A stretch of DNA of 64,000 nt from the NCBI GenBank assembly GCA_034387635.1, contig JAOANU010000027.1, positions 62,001 through 126,000 of the forward strand. The letters are read 5' to 3'. Shown here one piece after another: positions 11,366 through 22,187 of the stretch. Position 1 is the first letter of the stretch; every line of letters begins with the position of its first letter. The notes under the pieces were generated by a model, which had not been told where the DNA came from, made no database searches, and saw only the letters and a program-made list of their open reading frames with translations. Source of the stretch: Rhodosporidiobolus odoratus (Eukaryota; Basidiomycota; Microbotryomycetes; Sporidiobolales; Sporidiobolaceae). The position numbers and the translations under genes were made by a program.

Positions 11366-12385
11366 ATGTTTGAGCAGGAAGCATCGAGAGCCGCCCTCGC
11401 TCTACAGCAAGTGGAGAATAATGTGCTTTGTGTTTTGCAGGCAGAGCAGGTGCATTTCTTCTCCGGCTTTTCCTCCTCCTGGAGCATAACTAAATCATGG
11501 ATTATTCCCCACACAGGATGAAAGAGTGCAAGCCATGGTTGAGCTGTCAATTCCACAGGGCAGAACATCTGCTGACCGTCCCATTCACACACACAGACTG
11601 CTATGAGACGGTATTGCTTCTCATGGTTGACTTCTTGCTCCGCTACATTGCAAACGCCAAATACTGTCATTTCGTTGACAAGACATCCATCAAGAAGAAA
11701 CAGATGATCATCTCTCCCCCGGTTTGTACCAGACTTCCCGTCCAAGCACACAGGTTGCTGATAATGTATACACGGCACTTGCAAATACCCCGCTGGCTGT
11801 GCTGAAAAGTACGCCAGGGGGAGGCTCACAATATGTGGGACAAGCCAACGGTAACAATGCGGCTCATCCAATCTGTGAGTAACTTCCTTATGTTGGTTGT
11901 AACTTTCAAGCTGATCTTCTGTACTCTCTGTTGGACAGACATCAATGGTCTCTTCAAGACCAATGCGGCTATTCCAAATCGGCACGAGCCTGGCTGGATG
12001 GCTGCCTGGCCACAACATTGTCTGTTCGCGCAAGGTCAAGGCTGAGGATCATCTCAGCAAAGCTCAGTGACAAAAGTTACAAAGCTGAACTCTGGGTAAG
12101 CCATCTTACAGACTATCTCCTCTTTGTGCGCAGGAACAGTGACTGACCAAATTCACTGCACAATGTCTACAGGACAGCGTGTGGCATCGCAACTTGGCAG
12201 ATTATGTTGACCCTGCGTATAACCTACAGGGTCAGGCACTGCGCAAATGCGCGCAGAAGCGGAACCGCGATCCTTCTGCACAACACCAGCAGCAGGAGAT
12301 TGAGCGCAGTGCGGATCAAACTGCAGCTATTGCTCACATGCGCATGCTTAACGGTGGTTCTCAGTACAACAAGGGGTGCTTATGA
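11366..12385 (+). CDS. Unrecognised multi-exon gene, model uncertain
   Basis: Exon-like segments include 11366-11449 (MFEQEASRAALALQQVENNV), a segment after the CAG at about 11517 (DERVQAMVELSIPQGRTS), one around 11700-11870 (QVADNVYTALANTPLAVL, then GGGSQYVGQANGNNAAHP), one after the acceptor near 11938, and a last segment from about 12177 (SVWHRNLADYVDPAYNLQGQ) ending at a TGA at 12385. Gln/Asn/Ala-rich, no membrane segments. Frames across the second and third segments do not join cleanly: an in-frame TGA follows HTHRLL. At least one exon boundary is therefore wrong or the gene is damaged. No family recognised. The local base composition is noticeably less GC-rich than in the conserved genes around it. 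Confidence 0.3.
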
Positions 12386-14421
12386 TGTACCGTATGACAC
12401 TGTAACACTAGATGATGCGCACATGTTCTCTTGCGTGGGCTACTGAGCAGAGAGCTGTACAACAAGGCTTTGCTTTTTCTCCAAAGCATGACCACCGCAC
12501 AGCATGCTCATGGATGCTGTGTCTCAACAGCTACAGTAGTCTGACACTGTTTGTCAAGTTGGCTGGGGGCACGGCGGTAAGCGAAACCAGGCTGAGAAGG
12601 TCAAACACGCCACAAGTCAAGAAGTTCCAGCAGTATGCTAGCTGTCCTTATCAGGCTTCAAGCAGGAATCCTTCTGCCTCAGTTTGGTGTGAATGGGGGG
12701 ATGAGAGCCAGAAGAGAACTTGAAGACAGTCAGAACGGTGGCATTTCGAAGCGGCTGAGTTATACATCTGCGCACAAATCAGCCTGCAATTAGCAAGCTG
12801 CCATGTCAGGTAGTTGTATGTCTCCTGGAGTGGGACTTACAAAGTGGCTGCACAACGTAAGACAGCAGCCCCCGCTCAAACGATGTAAATGTTCGCTCAA
12901 CAATGTTTTACCCCGGGATTGAAATGAAACGTGTTGAACACCTTTCCTATTATGTGGTCCGCGCGGCAAATGATTGATTGCATGGATCATGTCAGGGGAA
13001 GTGTCAATACAAAGTTGGGGAAAAAGGCAAGACCGTCAAGCTAAGAAAGTGAAGCTGATAAGGTCGCAAGCAGCGGGAGGCTGAAGCGGCGCACAGTTCG
13101 TCCTATATTAGCACTTGCCGCCCAAGCAGTTGTACAGAGCGCAGCCAGCCTTAGCAGTCTCGGCAAGTGGCAAGGTGGCTATCTGCAAGCTAATGATAGC
13201 GCCTCAGCAGCAAGAGTATTAAAGTCAGGGGTCTGAGTGGGAGGGTAAGATTTCAGGACGCCGGGGAGCACAAAGAAGTGGCGAGTCTCTAGTCACCCAC
13301 ATGTCATCCCTGGGCTAGCGCCGGAGCGGCTTAGCCAATCGTCAGACGGGCTGTCAGAGGCCGTCAGCAACACTCAGCGGAGAGAGGGCCTGCAAGCCAG
13401 CCACTGCGTGCATCACATAGACAACCATTGTTGCTCTGCGGTGCCAGCTCTCCTAGCAACGCTGCACCAATGATGGTTTTGTAGCCCATGGAGGGGAGAG
13501 AAAAGGAAGCAGCGCACAAGGCGCGACACTCACTGAGCTACGGCGATGAGGATGGGCACGAGATCCAGGCAGGACCACTGGGTATGGCTGTCTGGGCACT
13601 CCCGGCGCTTGTAGATAAACAGAAGGCCCACGAAGCCGAGACACCAACTCAACAAAAGCCAGCAATCAGGCGGTACGACCTTTTTATCCGCGGCGGCTTA
13701 GCAGTCAAGCAATGACGTGGATGCGTGTATCATCGAGCCAGGAGCCGCCCTTCTTGACTTGTTTAGGCGGAGCGGCAAGGCGAGGGCGAACAAGCAGCGT
13801 GCTGAGGATTGCGGGGACGGCGACATGATCGAGAAGGTGCTGTCGGTGTGTCGCTGAGTCTATAGTTGCAAACTTCGAAGAAGATTTGCTATTACCATGC
13901 CTCAGGTCTCCCAAGCCTCGGATTTTTGCCTGTACAGGCACAGGAACGGTTCACTCTGCTCAATATTGCGGGGCCTTCTCCGGGCCTCTCTATCTTTCGC
14001 GTACATACTTCACTTCTCTTGCACAGGCTGGATTTATCTGCAAGATGCGCTCTCTCCCTTGCCCAGCAGCTCCTGCTCTGGTCCCTCATTGCCCTCACCT
14101 CGTGCCATTGTCGCGCATTGCCGGCACCGCTCCTCGGACTCTCCGCGGACTGATGAGACATTCCTCTTCTTGCTTCTGGCACTGCCGCTTCTGTCAGCTT
14201 CTCGCCTCCTGCACACAAGCCTGTTGGAAATAGGATTGGGACACTCTGCAGGGCACTCTGAGTCGCTGTAGAGCAGCAAAGAAGAAAGAGAATGTGCCTG
14301 TTAGCTACAAGTCTAATCCAATAATTCCCTGAATACAACATCTTCCTAATCCTTTCCTCACTTCCTTGACTCTGCTTTTTCCAACTTCTCTACCCACTTC
14401 AACAAAGCCCTGTTCATCACT
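12386..14421. other. Gene-poor stretch
   Basis: About 2 kb with only short open frames on both strands. The longest (13892-14341 minus, 13897-14271 plus) overlap each other and look random. I see no domain, repeat or RNA gene. Confidence 0.4.
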
Positions 14422-15792
14422 ATGTCACCCTTGCCTCCCCCCAGCTCCTCTTCTCCCAGCACCCTGGCCCCTCCACCTCGCCCCCTGCCTGCCATTCCGG
14501 TTCAACCCTCCTCTTTCTTTGCTCCTTGTCCCCTTCCTTTGTTGCGCACTCCGGCAACCCCCTGCTCGCATTCTGGTCCTGTTTCCTTGCACTCCTTTCC
14601 CTCGCCTCCCTCTCCTTTCTCCCCTTTCCCCTCACCTTTCTCCCCCTCTTCTTTCTCTTCCACTCCATCACCTTCCCGCTCCCAATTTGCCCTATCCAAT
14701 GCATGCGGTACTCCTCAGCCCTGCGCTCTGAACCAGTCCCAATCACAAAACCTGTCGCAAACTGCACTCCCAGTCCTAACTTTAGCACAAAATCAAGCCC
14801 TGACACAACCTGAACTCCCGCCTTTGACTCTCAAAAGGACTCGGCTTGAGGCTATATCTCCTAGTGATCATGTCAGAAACCAGGATGGTGAGGCCGTTTT
14901 GACCAAGGAGCAGAAATCGGATGTTCTCAGGTTTCTCCTGTCTAATCAGGTAGACACTATCAAGAGCCAGGCTCCTCCGCACCTAAGAAGACAGAATATT
15001 ACTCACTCTTCTGCTGCCAAACGACGCTTGCTTTTGGCTTTGCACTCATGTGAAAGTTCTTGTGTCGTATCAGCGGCGCAAGCTGCCGCAGCATCCATCT
15101 TGCCACCTTGTCCTGTGTCGCCTAGCTCGTCACTTTCCTCCCAGTCATTCAAACTTGACCATGATGATGTCTCCCCAGTCTATGATGACTATCCAACCTT
15201 GCAGCTCACTCAAGCCTTGCTGTTATTGAACTGACTGTCTGGATCACTGCAGGATGGCGCTCCGCGCGCGACGCCAAGGGTCGATACCTTTGGTCTGGAC
15301 AGGGATGCTCTTCTTGAAGGGTTGATCCTGAATTCTGAGCCGGAATGTTCCTTCATTGACGCGCACAAAAAAATGATGGTGCCGTTCCGTTGGTCAGATT
15401 TGCATGAGGTGGCCAACGCCGGGGGCAGCGGAGTTTATGCCAACATCGGCTTTGAAATCCGGGTGAGCTCTTTCTTTGCCCGTGTTGAAGGATCCACAGT
15501 CTGACAGATATACTTCTCGCAGGCGAGGGCTGGAGGAGCCACAAACAAACTGACATTGTACATTGCCCATCATTCAGTGGACATAACAATCCTGGGTCGC
15601 GTGCGTCATTGAGCCATATACCTACTTAAAACGCCAGACAAACGACTAATCCTTTGCTTGCAGCCTCCCAGCACCAACAAAGCAGCCGCGCAGGCTGGCA
15701 GGGAACACTTGTCACCATTGAAAAAGCGCAAGGTACAGTATTTCGAGGACAAAGAAAACAGGGGAGCACGGAAGGGTGGGAATGCGAACTAG
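14422..15792 (+). CDS. Unrecognised protein with Pro/Ser-rich N-terminus and basic nuclear-localisation-type motif
   Basis: Exons 14422-15177, 15253-15462, 15523-15600 and 15664-15792 give 390 aa; all three introns are phase 0 with GT/AG ends. Residues 1 to about 100 are almost entirely Pro, Ser, Ala, Leu and Phe. A charged segment follows (EQKSDVLRFLLSNQVDTI), then RRLLLALHSCESS. Exon 2 holds MMVPFRWSDLHEVANAGGSG. The last exon has SPLKKRKVQYFEDKEN, close to the SV40-type KKRKV nuclear signal, followed by a short charged tail. The Met at 14422 begins the only long open frame after a pyrimidine-rich leader. No known domain is recognised. Nuclear location is inferred from the motif. The donor of intron 1 (15178) is my choice because it avoids the in-frame stop at the end of the exon-1 open frame. 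Confidence 0.5.
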
Positions 15793-17012
15793 CCAGGTTT
15801 CACATGCTGTCAAGTGATTCGACTCGCTTTGTTATGTAACATACTCTCAGATTCAACATCACCTGTTCTGCAGCATAGGAAGTTAATGCGGTGAAGTTTG
15901 CACCGCCGCCTGTCGGCATTCCCCCCATCATACAGCTACGCAGGTGCTAGGCAGGCTGTCTGACTTGTCTGAACATGTGTAGCGGGCGCTGTCGATGGTC
16001 GCTCGTCTCTCCTGTTCAGGGAGAGGCCGCAGTCAGGACACAGGGGTTGGTTGTTCTTCCGAGGAGAAGGCGGGAGCCTTGTACGCCAGGCTGCAGCACG
16101 GGATCGCGGCCAGGGCGCGAAGCGGGGGAGGAACGAAGGGGAGGTGGGCGGGAAAGAAAGAAGGGATGGCGGGAAGGGGGAGGAGGGCGGGCTTGATGGA
16201 ATGCGCACTAGGGAGCTTTACAATAGCAGCTATGTTCTAAGTCGTGTCTCGAGAGAGACTGGGCCAGTGGTATGGGGGAAGGAAGGAAGGAAGGAAAGGC
16301 TTTACATCGACAAACAGACCACGGGTCTCGCCGATGGGCCCATAGCTAGTTGATCTACACAAGTACAAGTACAGCCTTAACCCGCCAGCTATAGACCAGA
16401 AGTAGCCCCCTTGCATTGCTGCAAACCGACGGGCAAAACCCAGGAGGGAGAAACCCCCGCCAGACATGGGAGGCTCTTCGCGCCACTCAGTGAAGCAGCA
16501 GATGAGGGGGAAAAAAAAAGAAAAACCCCGACAATAGTGAAAGAAGAAAGAAGAAGAAAAAAGAAAAGAAGCGGGAAAACCGAGAGGTGAAAATCCCGCT
16601 AGAGTCGCTGGCCAGCGCCCGCATAGGTGCCATCATGCTCGTAGCGGAGACGGGTCCGTGCTTGTCGTGGCTTCCGCCACGGCACCAGCAGCAGTTGCCG
16701 AGTGCACAGGAGGACAAAGGGGCCAAGAAGGCGCAGGACATTGTCATTCTGACTGTGCAGCAGCAATGCCCAGAGCCCACAGCTGAGAGAACGGCGAGGG
16801 AAGAGTCCATATTATCTTTCTCGCAGAGGGCGTGGGGCATCCTGGGGGTTAGCAGCTTCCAGCTTGCGAGCGGCTCGCTTGCTCGGCGCCCCCGTGCTCT
16901 GCTCGATTCCTCGACGGCCCTTGGCAAGTTGTATGGAGACGACCAACTTACACTTGGCGATTACTGTTGTTTGACCTCCTCTTGCTCTCGCTCTCGTCAA
17001 TTGGAAGCTGAC
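15793..17012. other. Intergenic region upstream of the MED16-like gene
   Basis: Holds a GGAAGGAAGGAAGGAAAGG run near 16275-16296 and a long A/G-rich tract near 16500-16580. Open frames here overlap on several strands and show no recognisable domain. Confidence 0.35.
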
Positions 17013-20000
17013 ATGGCTATCAAGAGACCGCCCCCAGCCCATTCTGGTAGCCGCGACAGCGGTACCCGAATCGGATCAGCCAAACGACGTCTTCCTGATC
17101 GACCTGAACTCGAACAAGTTGATCCGGACGAGGCGATCGAAGGATTGCTCAGAGCCCTGACGGCTGGGCCAGGCGTAGATTGGTGAGCTCTAACATACAC
17201 CTGGTAAGTACCTGGACACGCTCACCTCTTCGTCTCGACAGCGCACCCGCCTATTCCCCCACTACAAATCTCCTCGCACTCGCCTTGCCTCCCTCATCTT
17301 CCATCACCTCCCCCCCCTTGCTAGTCCCGCTACTCGATGTTCAGAATGGCAGGCTAGCCGAATCAACCTCCACCACGCGGGACAACGCACCCCGGCTCTT
17401 CGTTTCCCTCTCCCACCTCGCCTCTCCCTCCGAAGCCACCGTTCCCCGCATCTCAGTCCGCTTCGCAATACCCCTTCCTTCTACAGGCTCAGGCGCTACT
17501 CTTGGCATCGCTGGGGAAACATGGCGAATAACGCTACTGAGCTGGAGGCCGGATGGGGAGCAACTGCTTTGCGTTTCATCACCGGCGTCTGCCAAAGAGC
17601 GGTCACAAGGAGACCTGTTGACCCTGTTCGAGCATCGCTCAGCGTGCCTGGATGAGGGTTGGGAGATCGTGCTGCAGGAACAGGTGGGGAAGTTCGGAAC
17701 GCCCTTGACTGAGGATGAGGGCACTCGAGGGAAGAGGGTGGTTAGCTTGAGGTGGTTGGGCGAGCCTCGACGGGTGCGTTTCCCCGGTTCTATGATGCTC
17801 GTAAAGCCGTGTTTTAATATGACTTCCGTGTGCAGTGGTACCCCACTCCGACTTTCCCAGACTCACGAGAATCGAGCAAGAAGCCGTTGTACTGCGCTCC
17901 ACCTCGCAGCGCACCGTTGAGTGAGACTGCATTCGTCGCGGTCTTGTCGTCGGACGAGGTGAGTCTCCCATGCCTTCCCCTTCCTTCCCTTCCCTGCTGC
18001 CCGGGTTGCCCACCCTTCAACTCCTTTCGCTGCTGTCCGTCTTGAGTCTTCCTGATTTCAAGCTGTAGTGCTTCGATAAGACCATTGGTCATAAGCAATT
18101 GCCTGACGCTGCGTCGTACTGTTTTTTCTAGGTCCTGTTCATCTCTCCCTCCTGCTCGGCGCCTCCCACTGTTACCAGCACAACAGCTCTTCCCCTCGCC
18201 CAAATCCTCTGCTTACCTCTCCATCCTTCTCCTTCCTCCCTGACCTCTTCCTCCCCCTCTCCCCCCGGTCTCACCCTCACAGCCGTTCCGACGCCCTTGA
18301 CACCGCTACCATACACCCTTACCTCCTCGAATCTGCCTCCATCCCTTTTTCCATCACTTGATCCTGTACCCGTGACTTCATTAGGCGGTCCAAGTCCTCA
18401 AACCACCGTCGACGCCCTAGTCTCCTCCCTCGTCTCAACCGAAACCCTCAACCTAAACCTTTCCCTTCCCGTCCCCCCGCTCTCCGAAACCGAACCCGAC
18501 TCGACTGCCACGGGTACTGGGACTCAAGCTCTTCGAGATGAGCTCAAGTTGTCTTCTTGTGCTGCCTCGAGTACGAGAAGGAGAGAGGTTAGAAAGGCGG
18601 CGATTGGGGCGGCGAGGTCCAGAGGAGGTGGGGCGGAGAATGGGGAAACGGTGTTTGTAGTGGCGAGTTGGTCGGGATCAGGTCCTGGGTCAGGGAAGGG
18701 TGTCGTACGGAAGGGACGGACAAGAAAGGAGAAAAACGATGGAAAGGATGCCAACCCCTTGTCGGGGGCGGCTCAAGAGGGAGGGGTGAAGAACGAGCCT
18801 TTCGAGGGTTTGGCTACAAGTCAGGGGTTGGACGGGATTGGAGGAGGAATGGACTATAGCTTCGACGCGGACGCGTTGTTGTCAACGGACTTTACCTCGC
18901 TTGATGAGGCGTTCGGGGCGTCTACCTCGGCGTCGACTTCGACGGTGACGGTGCCGACGTTCGAGGTGAAGAAGGATGAGGAGGGCGGGACGGAGAAGGA
19001 TAAGGCCGGCGAGGATGAAGAGGTGGATTTGGTTTGGGCAGAGGTGGATGAGGAGGGAAGTAGGGGGAAGTGGAAAGTCGAGCTGACGGAGGTTCGGGTG
19101 GAGATGACGGCTAGCGAGGGACCGCGTACGTTTTGCCAGTTTTTGTCTTTGTTTCCCTTTCGTTTTCCCCTCTCTCCCTCCCTTTCCTGCGCAATGCTCC
19201 CGAATGAGGCTCGTCCTCGACTGATCACGCGCTTGTCATCTCGTGCGCAGGACTCACTCTCCGACCACAACCTCCTCTCTACCTCTCTCCAAGCCCAGCT
19301 CTCTCCGCTTCCCCGTCGTCCTCCCCCTCTCCTCCCGATACGGAGACTTCGGACGACCCTCTCCTCACACACCTCCTCTTCCTCGGCGACGTCGCCCTCC
19401 CGAACCCACTGAGCTCCTTGACCTCTCCCTCTCCCTCAACCCACCTCACCCACTCCGCCTCCGAATCCGCCGTCGATCTCTGCCTTCTCGCTGTCACGGC
19501 TGCAGCCTCTCCTTCGCCCTCGCAACCGCAGAAGAGAGAGTGGCAAAGTATTCTCACCTCCTACGCCCTTTCTCACGCGTCGACGGGGTACGTCCTCTCT
19601 GAAGCTTTTCATGGATTGGAAGGAAGGAGGTTAGATGCTAAGACTGAGATTGAGGGGGAGAAAGTGTGGGCGGGGAGGTTAGATCGGCAGAAGAGCTGCT
19701 TCACAATCAAGGGGGAGGCTGATGGAGATGAGGTGGGAGGAGAGGGAGTTAGGGGTGTTGTCACGGCTGTTACGGGATGGGTTGGGGGAGGCGAATGGGG
19801 GAGTTTTGCGGTTGCGGTTGCGCAGCGGCAGAAGACAGAGGGTGGGACGGAGGCAGGTGAATCCAGCGGGAGAGAATGGAGAACGAGCGTCAGAGGAATG
19901 TCATCGTACGTCTACACCCGTTGCTTTTTCTGCTTTCTACACGTCCTTCACTGAGTCTTGATGCTGCAAATTGCAGAGTCACCCTCGAACCGCTTGACGA

Positions 20001-21948
20001 GCTTACCGCAAACGAAGCTGTGGCAAACAGGGAGCTCGTTAATGGAGACATTCAAGACGATGAGATGGAGAGCAGCACACAGGAGGGCGAGAAGAAGGAA
20101 CAGGATGCTGCCTTCTTCCTGCCGGGGTCCCATCGTAAGTTGAGCGTCCTACATGTACTTTCTCCTTGCTCTGCAGCATGGAATCCCGAGCTCACCGCTA
20201 ACGAGCCGTCGTTGCTCCACTCAGTCTATCAATCCTTCGCCATCTCGCCAAACGGCGGACACCTCTGCGCACTCCCTTGCTCGCGGCCGCCTTCACCGTT
20301 CTTGGAATCCTCCGACTCTCACCGTGCCCCCTCCTTCCAGCCTGTGATCGCTGCGAGCCCTAACAAACGTTCAACGGGTTCGTCCTTTCCTTTTCCGCCT
20401 TGCGCGCGGCTTTAAACTGACGTAACCCTGTCCATTCACCGTCGCGCATCCATCTTGATCTTCTATGCGTATCATACTCCATTGTATCTCTCCTCGTCTG
20501 CTACGCCTCTTGACGCTCCCGCGGCTCAATCTGCAGAACCTCTCCCGACGCGCCTCGCCGTTCGCCTTGCCCTCTGCCTTGCCCGTCAAGCATCTCCTTC
20601 AGATCTTACAGCGCGAATCTCAGCCTTGGGACCAGAAGATGCGAGAGCGGTACTGGTAGAAACGGGTGAGCTGCTGCAGAGCATGCTGGGAGAGGAGGTC
20701 AAGCTCGAAGGAAGTGCCCTTGGATGGGAATTGCTCGGGGTTGCCGCCGGTATCTACGGGTACGTCCTGCTTCTTTTCCCTTACCTCCCTCTGCAAGCTC
20801 CCTCGAACCTGATCGACATTGCTTGCTCTGCCCCATCGCATCCCCCAACACAGCTCCCTCCCCTCCCTCCACCCACTCTCACACCTCGCGCACCTCCTAC
20901 TCTCCCTCGCCGCCCTCGTCCGCTCCTTCGCTCAGACCTGCGTCCCTCTCCGACCTCCCACCGTACCGGGATCGACTGAAAAACCGAAACCCTTACCGAG
21001 GTGGGAGGATGATGCGGTTTGGCCTCTGGTCGGGGCGTGTGGGTGGGTTTGTGGGGAGGTCTTGTCGCGTCTCCTCGAGGGGTGTCAGGCGTCCGGAGGC
21101 GAGGAGAAACCGGAAACTGCGGGCTTGCGAGCGGAGACATCGATCACTACGGAGGAGAAAGAGAAGCGACCCGAAAGCAATTGCGCATTCCTCTTCACCC
21201 ACCCTGTCGCGCTTGACATCCTCTTCAGGACTTTGTCCCAGATCCTCGCATTCAGGGACTATCTCCAGTTTGCGGCGACGAGTTCGAGCGAGATGGGAGA
21301 GGGTGGGAGCGAGGTGGTCGAGTTGGCGAAGGATGTTGTGGGGAATTTGGTGGATGAGGCTGAGGTTGAACGGTGGATGGAAATAGTGAGGAAGTTGAAG
21401 GAGGATGGTGCGGGTACGCTGCACTCCTACCATTTGTCCCCATCCCGATCGTACTAACCTAGACCCGCTTTATTTTTTCCTTTCCTGCGCCGCTGGTGTA
21501 TGCAGCTCAAGTTGCCCCACATCTAGCCTCCTTCCTCACGCTCTCCCTTCCGCCTTCTCATCAAGACCGCACCGATGCCTTCCTGACCCTTCTTCAGCAA
21601 ACCTTCCCCGTTGCCGCTTCCTCCGCCGAGTCGACGCTACCAACTCCCCCTCGTTCCCCACATGCCCAACGAGGCCATCTCCCTCAGTTCGAAGCCGGAT
21701 GGGACGCAATCCGCAGAGCTCGACTTCCCCTTTCTTCTTCTTCTTCCGCCTCCTTCGCCGCTTCTCCTAGCTCCGGCAGGCAATGTCTCCGCTGTGGTCG
21801 GCGAACATTCGCCCCAGACGAGGGTCAGTTGGGAGCTGCAATCGCTGTAGGAATAGGAATGGCAGGGGGAGAAAGATGGAGGATGTTTGAGGCGGGGTGG
21901 GAGGGAGGTTGTGTTTGTGGGGGGAAATGGGTGAGGGGGAGGCGGTAG
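17013..21948 (+). CDS. Mediator complex subunit 16-like protein
   Basis: MED16 is a tail-module subunit of Mediator, linking activators to RNA polymerase II. Ten exons are modelled: 17013-17182, 17242-17773, 17836-17958, 18132-19125, 19251-19905, 19977-20134, 20177-20377, 20537-20759, 20854-21413, 21506-21948, over 1,300 aa. Features fitting MED16: beta-propeller-like N-terminal repeats (TWRITLLSWRPDGEQLLCVS, ETAFVAVLSSDEVLFISPS, HSVYQSFAISPNGGHLCAL); a helical second half (LAVRLALCLARQ, HPVALDILFRTLSQILAFRD, APHLASFLTLSLP); and a C-terminal putative zinc site, CLRCGRRT, then GWEGGCVCGGKWVRG at the end of the protein. A disordered acidic insertion sits in exon 4. Start chosen at MAIKRPPP, just upstream of a short exon. 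Family call by pattern and recalled C-terminal motif, not by alignment. Confidence 0.6.
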
Positions 21949-22187
21949 GCCTCTCGGCTGATGCGCACCGCAGTATGTCTAAGGCATGCAAGCTATGCGA
22001 CTGTGCCGGCTTGTTCGAGGGTGAGATCGAGTCGACAAGTCAGAAAGGAAAAGAGTAGAGGAGGAAGGTCGAAGGGTCGAGCATACTTGCTTGCATGCAA
22101 AGTCCGGCACAGGCACGGGAGAATACCGCTGCGCGGATCGGAAGTACGATAGGCTCTCCGCTTGTTACATCGTCGCGAGATTCTTCG
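21949..22187. promoter_or_regulatory. Tandem intergenic region between MED16-like and TDP1-like genes
   Basis: About 240 nt between two plus-strand genes. No clear terminator or TATA box was seen. Confidence 0.3.

Noticed and set aside
11311..12039. A 242-codon minus-strand frame
   Set aside because: It overlaps exon-like plus-strand segments with good splice signals. The minus-strand protein is rich in Cys, His and Trp with no recognisable pattern.
13892..14341. Overlapping frames of 95-149 codons on both strands
   Set aside because: Mutually overlapping, no splice-supported continuation, no domain, low-complexity-like composition.
16587..17186. A 199-codon plus-strand frame upstream of MED16
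   Set aside because: Only its last part (from 17013) joins the MED16-like exons. The upstream part is not conserved-looking and has an A/G-rich leader typical of non-coding DNA.
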